A stretch of DNA of 64,000 nt from Auanema rhodensis (taxonomy: Eukaryota; Nematoda; Chromadorea; Rhabditida; Rhabditidae): contig OZ059894.1 of NCBI GenBank assembly GCA_964057225.1, positions 4,960,001 to 5,024,000 of the forward strand, written 5' to 3'. Of the stretch, positions 38,260 through 51,246 are shown in pieces; positions within the stretch are counted from its first letter, which is position 1, and every line of letters begins with the position of its first letter. The translations under genes and the position numbers were made by a program. The notes under the pieces are model-generated. The model worked only from the letters and a program-made list of their open reading frames with translations, was not told the origin of the DNA and ran no database searches.

Positions 38260-41200
38260 ATTTGCGCTAGCTTAAAAATGCACCGAGATATCAACTGATA
38301 TAAGTTCACACTTATATCCTCGATTTTCACCCTGAAGAATTAATTTTTTCGTTGAATAACATTGTCCATCGTCTTTGCCTTGAAAAAAGGAATCTAAAAA
38401 CATCTACTTTTTGCTAAATTATTTTGAAATTTTTCGAAAAAATTTTTGTCAAAATGTTTTTGGAAGCTATGTTGAGTGTACATGGAAACTCAACATACAC
38501 TAATTCATCATTTTTCAAACGATCATAACTAATTTTTGTATTAAGCGTTTCTCAAAGTAGTATAGTGCGTTCGATGCGGATTTCCAAGCTGCGTCGATCT
38601 GTGTTATCAGATTTGCGCTAGCTTAAAAATGCACCGAGATATCAACTGATATAAGTTCACACTTATATCCTTGATTTTCACCCTGGAGAATTAATTTTTT
38701 CGTTGAATAACATTGTCCATCGTCTTTGCCTTGAAAAAAGGAATCTAAAAACATCTACTTTTTGCTAAATTATTTTGAAATTTTTCGAAAAAATTTTTGT
38801 CAAAATGTTTTTGGAAGCTATGTTGAGTGTACATGGAAACTCAACATACACTAATGCATCATTTTTCAAACGATCATAACTAATTTTTGTATTAAGCGTT
38901 TCTCAAAGTAGTATAGTGCATTCGATGCGGATTTTCAAGTTGCGTCGATCTGTGTTATCAGATTTGCGCTAGCTTAAAAATGCACCGAGATATCAACTGA
39001 TATAAGTTCACACTTATATCCTCGATTTTCACCCTGAAGAATTAATTTTTTCGTTGAATAACATTGTCCATCGTCTTTGCCTTGAAAAAAGGAATCTAAA
39101 AACATCTACTTTTTGCTAAATTATTTTGAAATTTTTCGAAAAAATTTTTGTCAAAATGTTTTTGGAAGCTATGTTGAGTGTACATGGAAACTCAACATAC
39201 ACTAATGCATCATTTTTCAAACGATCATAACTAATTTTTGTATTAAGCGTTTCTCAAAGTAGTATAGTGCATTCGATGCGGATTTCCAAGCTGCGTCGAT
39301 CTGTGTTATCAGATTTGCGCTAGCTTAAAAATGCACCGAGATATCAACTGATATAAGTTCACACTTATATCCTCCATTTTCACCCTGAAGAATTAATTTT
39401 TTCGTTGAATAACATTGTCCATCGTCTTTGCCTTGAAAAAAGGAATCTAAAAACATCTACTTTTTGCTAAATTATTTTGAAATTTTTCGAAAAAATTTTT
39501 GTCAAAATGTTTTTGGAAGCTATGTTGAGTGTACATGGAAACTCAACATACACTTATGCATCATTTTTCAAACGATCATAACTAATTTTTGTATTAAGCG
39601 TTTCTCAAAGTAGTATAGTGCATTCGATGCGGATTTTCAAGTTGCGTCGATCTGTGTTATCAGATTTGCGCTAGCTTAAAAATGCACCGAGATATCAACT
39701 GATATAAGTTCACACTTATATCCTCGATTTTCACCCTGAAGAATTAATTTTTTCGTTGAATAACATTGTCCATCGTCTTTGCCTTGAAAAAAGGAATCTA
39801 AAAACATCTACTTTTTGCTAAATTATTTTGAAATTTTTCGAAAAAATTTTTGTCAAAATGTTTTTGGAAGCTATGTTGAGTGTACATGGAAACTCAACAT
39901 ACACTAATGCATCATTTTTCAAACGATCATAACTAATTTTTGTATTAAGCGTTTCTCAAAGTAGTATAGTGCATTCGATGCGGATTTCCAAGCTGCGTCG
40001 ATCTGTGTTATCAGATTTGCGCTAGCTTAAAAATGCACCGAGATATCAACTGATATAAGTTCACACTTATATCCTCCATTTTCACCCTGAAGAATTAATT
40101 TTTTCGTTGAATAACATTGTCCATCGTCTTTGCCTTGAAAAAAGGAATCTAAAAACATCTACTTTTTGCTAAATTATTTTGAAATTTTTCGAAAAAATTT
40201 TTGTCAAAATGTTTTTGGAAGCTATGTTGAGTGTACATGGAAACTCAACATACACTTATGCATCATTTTTCAAACGATCATAACTAATTTTTGTATTAAG
40301 CGTTTCTCAAAGTAGTATAGTGCATTCGATGCGGATTTTCAAGTTGCGTCGATCTGTGTTATCAGATTTGCGCTAGCTTAAAAATGCACCGAGATATCAA
40401 CTGATATAAGTTCACACTTATATCCTCGATTTTCACCCTGAAGAATTAATTTTTTCGTTGAATAACATTGTCCATCGTCTTTGCCTTGAAAAAAGGAATC
40501 TAAAAACATCTACTTTTTGCTAAATTATTTTGAAATTTTTCGAAAAAATTTTTGTCAAAATGTTTTTGGAAGCTATGTTGAGTGTACATGGAAACTCAAC
40601 ATACACTTATGCATCATTTTTCAAACGATCATAACTAATTTTTGTATTAAGCGTTTCTCAAAGTAGTATAGTGCATTCGATGCGGATTTTCAAGTTGCGT
40701 CGATCTGTGTTATCAGATTTGCGCTAGCTTAAAAATGCACCGAGATATCAACTGATATAAGTTCACACTTATATCCTCGATTTTCACCCTGAAGAATTAA
40801 TTTTTTCGTTGAATAACATTGTCCATCGTCTTTGCCTTGAAAAAAGGAATCTAAAAACATCTACTTTCTGCTAAATTATTTTGAAATTTTTCGAAAAAAT
40901 TTTTGTCAAAATGTTTTTGGAAGCTATGTTGAGTGTACATGGAAACTCAACATACACTAATGCATCATTTTTCAAACGATCATAACTAATTTTTGTATTA
41001 AGCGTTTCTCAAAGTAGTATAGTGCATTCGATGCGGATTTCCAAGCTGCGTCGATCTGTGTTATCAGATTTGCGCTAGCTTAAAAATGCACCGAGATATC
41101 AACTGATATAAGTTCACACTTATATCCTCCATTTTCACCCTGAAGAATTAATTTTTTCGTTGAATAACATTGTCCATCGTCTTTGCCTTGAAAAAAGGAA

Positions 41201-44200
41201 TCTAAAAACATCTACTTTTTGCTAGATTATTTTGAAATTTTTCGAAAAAATTTTTGTCAAAATGTTTTTGGAAGCTATGTTGAGTGTACATGGAAACTCA
41301 ACATACACTTATGCATCATTTTTCAAACGATCATAACTAATTTTTGTATTAAGCGTTCCTCAATGTAGTATAGTGCATTCGATGCGGATTTTTAAGCTGC
41401 GTCGATCTGTGTTATCAGATTTGCGCTAGCTTAAAAATGCACCGAGATATCAACTGATATAAGTTCACACTTATATCCTTGATTTTCACCCTGGAGAATT
41501 AATTTTTTCGTTGAATAACATTGTCCATCGTCTTTGCCTTGAAAAAAGGAATCTAAAAACATCTACTTTTTGCTAAATTATTTTGAAATTTTTCGAAAAA
41601 ATTTTTGTCAAAATGTTTTTGGAAGCAATGTTGAGTGTACATGGAAACTCAACATACACTAATGCATCATTTTTCAAACGATCATAACTAATTTTTGTAT
41701 TAAGCGTTTCTCAAAGTAGTATAGTGCATTCGATGCGGATTTTCAAGTTGCGTCGATCTGTGTTATCAGATTTGCGCTAGCTTAAAAATGCACCGAGATA
41801 TCAACTGATATAAGTTCACACTTATATCCTCGATTTTCACCCTGAAGAATTAATTTTTTCGTTGAATAACATTGTCCATCGTCTTTGCCTTGAAAAAAGG
41901 AATCTAAAAACATCTACTTTTTGCTAAATTATTTTGAAATTTTTCGAAAAAATTTTTGTCAAAATGTTTTTGGAAGCTATGTTGAGTGTACATGGAAACT
42001 CAACATACACTAATGCATCATTTTTCAAACGATCATAACTAATTTTTGTATTAAGCGTTTCTCAAAGTAGTATAGTGCATTCGATGCGGATTTCCAAGCT
42101 GCGTCGATCTGTGTTATCAGATTTGCGCTAGCTTAAAAATGCACCGAGATATCAACTGATATAAGTTCACACTTATATCCTCCATTTTCACCCTGAAGAA
42201 TTAATTTTTTCGTTGAATAACATTGTCCATCGTCTTTGCCTTGAAAAAAGGAATCTAAAAACATCTACTTTTTGCTAAATTATTTTGAAATTTTTCGAAA
42301 AAATTTTTGTCAAAATGTTTTTGGAAGCTATGTTGAGTGTACATGGAAACTCAACATACACTAATGCATCATTTTTCAAACGATCATAACTAATTTTTGT
42401 ATTAAGCGTTTCTCAAAGTAGTATAGTGCATTCGATGCGGATTTCCAAGCTGCGTCGATCTGTGTTATCAGATTTGCGCTAGCTTAAAAATGCACCGAGA
42501 TATCAACTGATATAAGTTCACACTTATATCCTCCATTTTCACCCTGAAGAATTAATTTTTTCGTTGAATAACATTGTCCATCGTCTTTGCCTTGAAAAAA
42601 GGAATCTGAAAACATCTACTTTTTGCTAAATTATTTTGAAATTTTTCGAAAAAATTTTTGTCAAAATGTTTTTGGAAGCAATGTTGAGTGTACATGGAAA
42701 CTCAACATACACTAATGCATCATTTTTCAAACGATCATAACTAATTTTTGTATTAAGCGTTCCTCAATGTAGTATAGTGCATTCGATGCGGATTTTTAAG
42801 CTGCGTCGATCTGTGTTATCAGATTTGCGCTAGCTTAAAAATGCACCGAGATATCAACTGATATAAGTTCACACTTATATCCTTGATTTTCACCCTGAAG
42901 AATTAATTTTTTCGTTGAATAACATTGTCCATCGTCTTTGCCTTGAAAAAAGGAATCTAAAAACATCTACTTTTTGCTAAATTATTTTGAAATTTTTCGA
43001 AAAAATTTTTGTCAAAATGTTTTTGGAAGCTATGTTGAGTGTACATGGAAACTCAACATACACTAATGCATCATTTTTCAAACGATCATAACTAATTTTT
43101 GTATTAAGCGTTTCTCAAAGTAGTATAGTGCATTCGATGCGGATTTCCAAGCTGCGTCGATCTGTGTTATCAGATTTGCGCTAGCTTAAAAATGCACCGA
43201 GATATCAACTGATATAAGTTCACACTTATATCCTCCATTTTCACCCTGAAGAATTAATTTTTTCGTTGAATAACATTGTCCATCGTCTTTGCCTTGAAAA
43301 AAGGAATCTAAAAACATCTACTTTTTGCTAAATTATTTTGAAATTTTTCGAAAAAATTTTTGTCAAAATGTTTTTGGAAGCTATGTTGAGTGTACATGGA
43401 AACTCAACATACACTTATGCATCATTTTTCAAACGATCATAACTAATTTTTGTATTAAGCGTTCCTCAATGTAGTATAGTGCATTCGATGCGGATTTTTA
43501 AGCTGCGTCGATCTGTGTTATCAGATTTGCGCTAGCTTAAAAATGCACCGAGATATCAACTGATATAAGTTCACACTTATATCCTTGATTTTCACCCTGT
43601 AGAATTAATTTTTTCGTTGAATAACATTGTCCATCGTCTTTGCCTTGAGAAAAGGAATCTAAAAACATCTACTTTTTGCTAAATTATTCTGAAATTTTTC
43701 GAAAAAATTTTTGTCAAAATGTTTTTGGAAGCTATGTTGAGTGTACATGGAAACTCAACATACACTTATGCATCATTTTTCAAACGATCATAACTAATTT
43801 TTGTATTAAGCGTTCCTCAATGTAGTATAGTGCATTCGATGCGGATTTTCAAGTTGCGTCGATCTGTGTTATCAGATTTGCGCTAGCTTAAAAATGCACC
43901 GAGATATCAACTGATATAAGTTCACACTTATATCCTCGATTTTCACCCTGAAGAATTAATTTTTTCGTTGAATAACATTGTCCATCGTCTTTGCCTTGAA
44001 AAAAGGAATCTAAAAACATCTACTTTTTGCTAAATTATTTTGAAATTTTTCGAAAAAATTTTTGTCAAAATGTTTTTGGAAGCTATGTTGAGTGTACATG
44101 GAAACTCAACATACACTAATGCATCATTTTTCAAACGATCATAACTAATTTTTGTATTAAGCGTTTCTCAAAGTAGTATAGTGCATTCGATGCGGATTTC

Positions 44201-45981
44201 CAAGCTGCGTCGATCTGTGTTATCAGATTTGCGCTAGCTTAAAAATGCACCGAGATATCAACTGATATAAGTTCACACTTATATCCTCCATTTTCACCCT
44301 GAAGAAATAATTTTTTCGTTGAATAACATTGTCCATCGTCTTTGCCTTGAAAAAAGGAATCTAAAAACATCTACTTTTTGCTAAATTATTTTGAAATTTT
44401 TCGAAAAAATTTTTGTCAAAATGTTTTTGGAAGCTATGTTGAGTGTACATGGAAACTCAACATACACTAATGCATCATTTTTCAAACGATCATAACTAAT
44501 TTTTGTATTAAGCGTTTCTCAAAGTAGTATAGTGCATTCGATGCGGATTTCCAAGCTGCGTCGATCTGTGTTATCAGATTTGCGCTAGCTTAAAAATGCA
44601 CCGAGATATCAACTGATATAAGTTCACACTTATATCCTCGATTTTCACCCTGAAGAATTAATTTTTTCGTTGAATAACATTGTCCATCGTCTTTGCCTTG
44701 AAAAAAGGAATCTAAAAACATCTACTTTTTGCTAAATTATTTTGAAATTTTTCGAAAAAATTTTTGTCAAAATGTTTTTGGAAGCAATGTTGAGTGTACA
44801 TGGAAACTCAACATACACTAATGCATCATTTTTCAAACGATCATAACTAATTTTTGTATTAAGCGTTTCTCAAAGTAGTATAGTGCATTCGATGCGGATT
44901 TTCAAGTTGCGTCGATCTGTGTTATCAGATTTGCGCTAGCTTAAAAATGCACCGAGATATCAACTGATATAAGTTCACACTTATATCCTCGATTTTCACC
45001 CTGAAGAATTAATTTTTTCGTTGAATAACATTGTCCATCGTCTTTGCCTTGAAAAAAGGAATCTAAAAACATCTACTTTTTGCTAAATTATTTTGAAATT
45101 TTTCGAAAAAATTTTTGTCAAAATGTTTTTGGAAGCTATGTTGAGTGTACATGGAAACTCAACATACACTAATGCATCATTTTTCAAACGATCATAACTA
45201 ATTTTTGTATTAAGCGTTTCTCAAAGTAGTATAGTGCATTCGATGCGGATTTCCAAGCTGCGTCGATCTGTGTTATCAGATTTGCGCTAGCTTAAAAATG
45301 CACCGAGATATCAACTGATATAAGTTCACACTTATATCCTCCATTTTCACCCTGAAGAAATAATTTTTTCGTTGAATAACATTGTCCATCGTCTTTGCCT
45401 TGAAAAAAGGAATCTAAAAACATCTACTTTTTGCTAAATTATTTTGAAATTTTTCGAAAAAATTTTTGTCAAAATGTTTTTGGAAGCTATGTTGAGTGTA
45501 CATGGAAACTCAACATACACTAATGCATCATTTTTCAAACGATCATAACTAATTTTTGTATTAAGCGTTTCTCAAAGTAGTATAGTGCATTCGATGCGGA
45601 TTTCCAAGCTGCGTCGATCTGTGTTATCAGATTTGCGCTAGCTTAAAAATGCACCGAGATATCAACTGATATAAGTTCACACTTATATCCTCCATTTTCA
45701 CCCTGAAGAATTAATTTTTTCGTTGAATTACATTGTCCATCGTCTTTGCCTTGAAAAAAGGAATCTAAAAACATCTACTTTTTGCTAAATTATTTTGAAA
45801 TTTTTCGAAAAAATTTTTGTCAAAATGTTTTTGGAAGCTATGTTGAGTGTACATGGAAACTCAACATACACTTATGCATCATTTTTCAAACGATCATAAC
45901 TAATTTTTGTATTAAGCGTTCCTCAATGTAGTATAGTGCATTCGATGCGGATTTTTAAGCTGCGTCGATCTGTGTTATCAG
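38260..45981. repeat. Array domain 6: copies 110-131, mixed dimers, trimers, four-mers
   Basis: Copies 112-115 are two CG/end K + CC/T243/end C dimers (38962-40365). Copies 119-122 (41419-42822) follow the canonical four-mer order. Copies 126-127 and 129-130 repeat at three units (1053 bp) and share A at 81 (GAAATAAT), a marker that returns at 53-54.4 kb. Copy 110 has two private changes, T at 246 and G at 310. Copy 125 combines GTAG at 75-78 with a C-type end, which is unusual. Confidence 0.7.
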
Positions 45982-48789
45982 ATTTGCGCTAGCTTAAAAA
46001 TGCACCGAGATATCAACTGATATAAGTTCACACTTATATCCTTGATTTTCACCCTGGAGAATTAATTTTTTCGTTGAATAACATTGTCCATCGTCTTTGC
46101 TTTGAAAAAAGGAATCTAAAAACATCTACTTTTTGCTAAATTATTTTGAAATTTTTCGAAAAAATTTTTGTCAAAATGTTTTTGGAAGCTATGTTGAGTG
46201 TACATGGAAACTCAACATACACTAATGCATCATTTTTCAAACGATCATAACTAATTTTTGTATTAAGCGTTCCTCAATGTAGTATAGTGCATTCGATGCG
46301 GATTTTTAAGCTGCGTCGATCTGTGTTATCGGATTTGCGCTAGCTTAAAAATGCACCGAGATATCAACTGATATAAGTTCACACTTATATCCTTGATTTT
46401 CACCCTGAAAAATTAATTTTTTCGTTGAATAACATTGTCCATCGTCTTTGCCTTGAAAAAAGGAATCTAAAAACATCTACTTTTTGCTAAATTATTTTGA
46501 AATTTTTCGAAAAAATTTTTGTCAAAATGTTTTTGGAAGCTATGTTGAGTGTACATGGAAACTCAACATACACTAATGCATCATTTTTCAAACGATCATA
46601 ACTAATTTTTGTATTAAGCGTTTCTCAAAGTAGTATAGTGCATTCGATGCGGATTTCCCAGCTGCGTCGATCTGTGTTATCAGATTTGCGCTAGCTTAAA
46701 AATGCACCGAGATATGAACTGATATAAGTTCACACTTATATCCTTGATTTTCACCCTGGAGAATTAATTTTTTCGTTGAATAACATTGTCCATCGTCTTT
46801 GCTTTGAAAAAAGGAATCTAAAAACATCTACTTTTTGCTAAATTATTTTGAAATTTTTCGAAAAAATTTTTGTCAAAATGTTTTTGGAAGCTATGTTGAG
46901 TGTACATGGAAACTCAACATACACTAATGCATCATTTTTCAAACGATCATAACTAATTTTTGTATTAAGCGTTCCTCAATGTAGTATAGTGCATTCGATG
47001 CGGATTTTTAAGCTGCGTCGATCTGTGTTATCGGATTTGCGCTAGCTTAAAAATGCACCGAGATATCAACTGATATAAGTTCACACTTATATCCTTGATT
47101 TTCACCCTGAAAAATTAATTTTTTCGTTGAATAACATTGTCCATCGTCTTTGCCTTGAAAAAAGGAATCTAAAAACATCTATTTTTTGCTAAATTATTTT
47201 GAAATTTTTCGAAAAAATTTTTGTCAAAATGTTTTTGGAAGCTATGTTGAGTGTACATGGAAACTCAACATACACTAATGCATCATTTTTCAAACGATCA
47301 TAACTAATTTTTGTATTAAGCGTTTCTCAAAGTAGTATAGTGCATTCGATGCGGATTTCCCAGCTGCGTCGATCTGTGTTATCAGATTTGCGCTAGCTTA
47401 AAAATGCACCGAGATATGAACTGATATAAGTTCACACTTATATCCTTGATTTTCACCCTGGAGAATTAATTTTTTCGTTGAATAACATTGTCCATCGTCT
47501 TTGCTTTGAAAAAAGGAATCTAAAAACATCTACTTTTTGCTAAATTATTTTGAAATTTTTCGAAAAAATTTTTGTCAAAATGTTTTTGGAAGCTATGTTG
47601 AGTGTACATGGAAACTCAACATACACTAATGCATCATTTTTCAAACGATCATAACTAATTTTTGTATTAAGCGTTCCTCAATGTAGTATAGTGCATTCGA
47701 TGCGGATTTTTAAGCTGCGTCGATCTGTGTTATCGGATTTGCGCTAGCTTAAAAATGCACCGAGATATCAACTGATATAAGTTCACACTTATATCCTTGA
47801 TTTTCACCCTGAAAAATTAATTTTTTCGTTGAATAACATTGTCCATCGTCTTTGCCTTGAAAAAAGGAATCTAAAAACATCTACTTTTTGCTAAATTATT
47901 TTGAAATTTTTCGAAAAAATTTTTGTCAAAATGTTTTTGGAAGCTATGTTGAGTGTACATGGAAACTCAACATACACTAATGCATCATTTTTCAAACGAT
48001 CATAACTAATTTTTGTATTAAGCGTTTCTCAAAGTAGTATAGTGCATTCGATGCGGATTTCCCAGCTGCGTCGATCTGTGTTATCAGATTTGCGCTAGCT
48101 TAAAAATGCACCGAGATATGAACTGATATAAGTTCACACTTATATCCTTGATTTTCACCCTGGAGAATTAATTTTTTCGTTGAATAACATTGTCCATCGT
48201 CTTTGCTTTGAAAAAAGGAATCTAAAAACATCTACTTTTTGCTAAATTATTTTGAAATTTTTCGAAAAAATTTTTGTCAAAATGTTTTTGGAAGCTATGT
48301 TGAGTGTACATGGAAACTCAACATACACTAATGCATCATTTTTCAAACGATCATAACTAATTTTTGTATTAAGCGTTCCTCAATGTAGTATAGTGCATTC
48401 GATGCGGATTTTTAAGCTGCGTCGATCTGTGTTATCGGATTTGCGCTAGCTTAAAAATGCACCGAGATATCAACTGATATAAGTTCACACTTATATCCTT
48501 GATTTTCACCCTGAAAAATTAATTTTTTCGTTGAATAACATTGTCCATCGTCTTTGCCTTGAAAAAAGGAATCTAAAAACATCTACTTTTTGCTAAATTA
48601 TTTTGAAATTTTTCGAAAAAATTTTTGTCAAAATGTTTTTGGAAGCTATGTTGAGTGTACATGGAAACTCAACATACACTAATGCATCATTTTTCAAACG
48701 ATCATAACTAATTTTTGTATTAAGCGTTTCTCAAAGTAGTATAGTGCATTCGATGCGGATTTCCCAGCTGCGTCGATCTGTGTTATCAG
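45982..48789. repeat. 702-bp dimer x4 (copies 132-139), second dimer family
   Basis: One unit has TG, G76, T at 120 (GCTTTG) and end T, followed by CGGATTTG across the junction. The other has TG, A at 78 (CTGAAAAATT) and end P (TTTCCCAGC). The pair repeats four times. From the second dimer on, the first unit also carries GATATGAAC at 28-36. Copy 135 has one private T at 148. Near-identity between dimers indicates recent amplification independent of the 29-37 kb dimers. Confidence 0.8.
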
Positions 48790-51246
48790 ATTTGCGCTAG
48801 CTTAAAAATGCACCGAGATATCAACTGATATAAGTTCACACTTATATCCTCCATTTTCACCCTGAAGAATTAATTTTTTCGTTGAATAACATTGTCCATC
48901 GTCTTTGCCTTGAAAAAAGAAAACTAAAAACATCTACTTTTTGCTAAATTATTTTGAAATTTTTCGAAAAAATTTTTGTCAAAATGTTTTTGGAAGCTAT
49001 GTTGAGTGTACATGGAAACTCAACATACACTTATGCATCATTTTTCAAACGATCATAACTAATTTTTGTATTAAGCGTTTCTCAAAGTAGTATAGTGCAT
49101 TCGATGCGGATTTTCAAGTTGCGTCGATCTGTGTTATCAGATTTGCGCTAGCTTAAAAATGCACCGAGATATCAACTGATATAAGTTCACACTTATATCC
49201 TCGATTTTCACCCTGAAGAATTAATTTTTTCGTTGAATAACATTGTCCATCGTCTTTGCTTTGAAAAAAGGAATCTAAAAACATCTACTTTTTGCTAAAT
49301 TATTTTGAAATTTTTCGAAAAAATTTTTGTCAAAATGTTTTTGGAAGCTATGTTGAGTGTACATGGAAACTCAACATACACTAATGCATCATTTTTCAAA
49401 CGATCATAACTAATTTTTGTATTAAGCGTTTCTCAAAGTAGTATAGTGCATTCGATGCGGATTTCCAAGCTGCGTCGATCTGTGTTATCAGATTTGCGCT
49501 AGCTTAAAAATGCACCGAGATATCAACTGATATAAGTTCACACTTATATCCTCCATTTTCACCCTGAAGAATTAATTTTTTCGTTGAATTACATTGTCCA
49601 TCGTCTTTGCCTTGAAAAAAGGAATCTAAAAACATCTACTTTTTGCTAAATTATTTTGAAATTTTTCGAAAAAATTTTTGTCAAAATGTTTTTGGAAGCT
49701 ATGTTGAGTGTACATGGAAACTCAACATACACTTATGCATCATTTTTCAAACGATCATAACTAATTTTTGTATTAAGCGTTCCTCAATGTAGTATAGTGC
49801 ATTCGATGCGGATTTTTAAGCTGCGTCGATCTGTGTTATCAGATTTGCGCTAGCTTAAAAATGCACCGAGATATCAACTGATATAAGTTCACACTTATAT
49901 CCTTGATTTTCACCCTGGAGAATTAATTTTTTCGTTGAATAACATTGTCCATCGTCTTTGCTTTGAAAAAAGGAATCTAAAAACATCTACTTTTTGCTAA
50001 ATTATTTTGAAATTTTTCGAAAAAATTTTTGTCAAAATGTTTTTGGAAGCTATGTTGAGTGTACATGGAAACTCAACATACACTAATGCATCATTTTTCA
50101 AACGATCATAACTAATTTTTGTATTAAGCGTTCCTCAATGTAGTATAGTGCATTCGATGCGGATTTTTAAGCTGCGTCGATCTGTGTTATCGGATTTGCG
50201 CTAGCTTAAAAATGCACCGAGATATCAACTGATATAAGTTCACACTTATATCCTTGATTTTCACCCTGAAAAATTAATTTTTTCGTTGAATAACATTGTC
50301 CATCGTCTTTGCCTTGAAAAAAGGAATCTAAAAACATCTACTTTTTGCTAAATTATTTTGAAATTTTTCGAAAAAATTTTTGTCAAAATGTTTTTGGAAG
50401 CTATGTTGAGTGTACATGGAAACTCAACATACACTAATGCATCATTTTTCAAACGATCATAACTAATTTTTGTATTAAGCGTTTCTCAAAGTAGTATAGT
50501 GCATTCGATGCGGATTTCCCAGCTGCGTCGATCTGTGTTATCAGATTTGCGCTAGCTTAAAAATGCACCGAGATATGAACTGATATAAGTTCACACTTAT
50601 ATCCTTGATTTTCACCCTGGAGAATTAATTTTTTCGTTGAATAACATTGTCCATCGTCTTTGCTTTGAAAAAAGGAATCTAAAAACATCTACTTTTTGCT
50701 AAATTATTTTGAAATTTTTCGAAAAAATTTTTGTCAAAATGTTTTTGGAAGCTATGTTGAGTGTACATGGAAACTCAACATACACTAATGCATCATTTTT
50801 CAAACGATCATAACTAATTTTTGTATTAAGCGTTCCTCAATGTAGTATAGTGCATTCGATGCGGATTTTTAAGCTGCGTCGATCTGTGTTATCGGATTTG
50901 CGCTAGCTTAAAAATGCACCGAGATATCAACTGATATAAGTTCACACTTATATCCTTGATTTTCACCCTGAAAAATTAATTTTTTCGTTGAATAACATTG
51001 TCCATCGTCTTTGCCTTGAAAAAAGGAATCTAAAAACATCTACTTTTTGCTAAATTATTTTGAAATTTTTCGAAAAAATTTTTGTCAAAATGTTTTTGGA
51101 AGCTATGTTGAGTGTACATGGAAACTCAACATACACTAATGCATCATTTTTCAAACGATCATAACTAATTTTTGTATTAAGCGTTTCTCAAAGTAGTATA
51201 GTGCATTCGATGCGGATTTCCCAGCTGCGTCGATCTGTGTTATCAG
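48790..51246. repeat. Three spacer units plus dimer x2 (copies 140-146)
   Basis: Copies 140-142 are ordinary CC, CG and CC units; copies 143-146 (49843-51246) are two more dimers of the 45982-48789 family. Copies 142-144 match 131-133 (11 units, 3861 bp earlier), sharing GAATTACATT near 96. Copies 140 and 147 share AAAGAAAAC near 127-135, seven units apart. So the dimer block was duplicated together with both flanks, the second copy being two dimers shorter. Confidence 0.75.
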
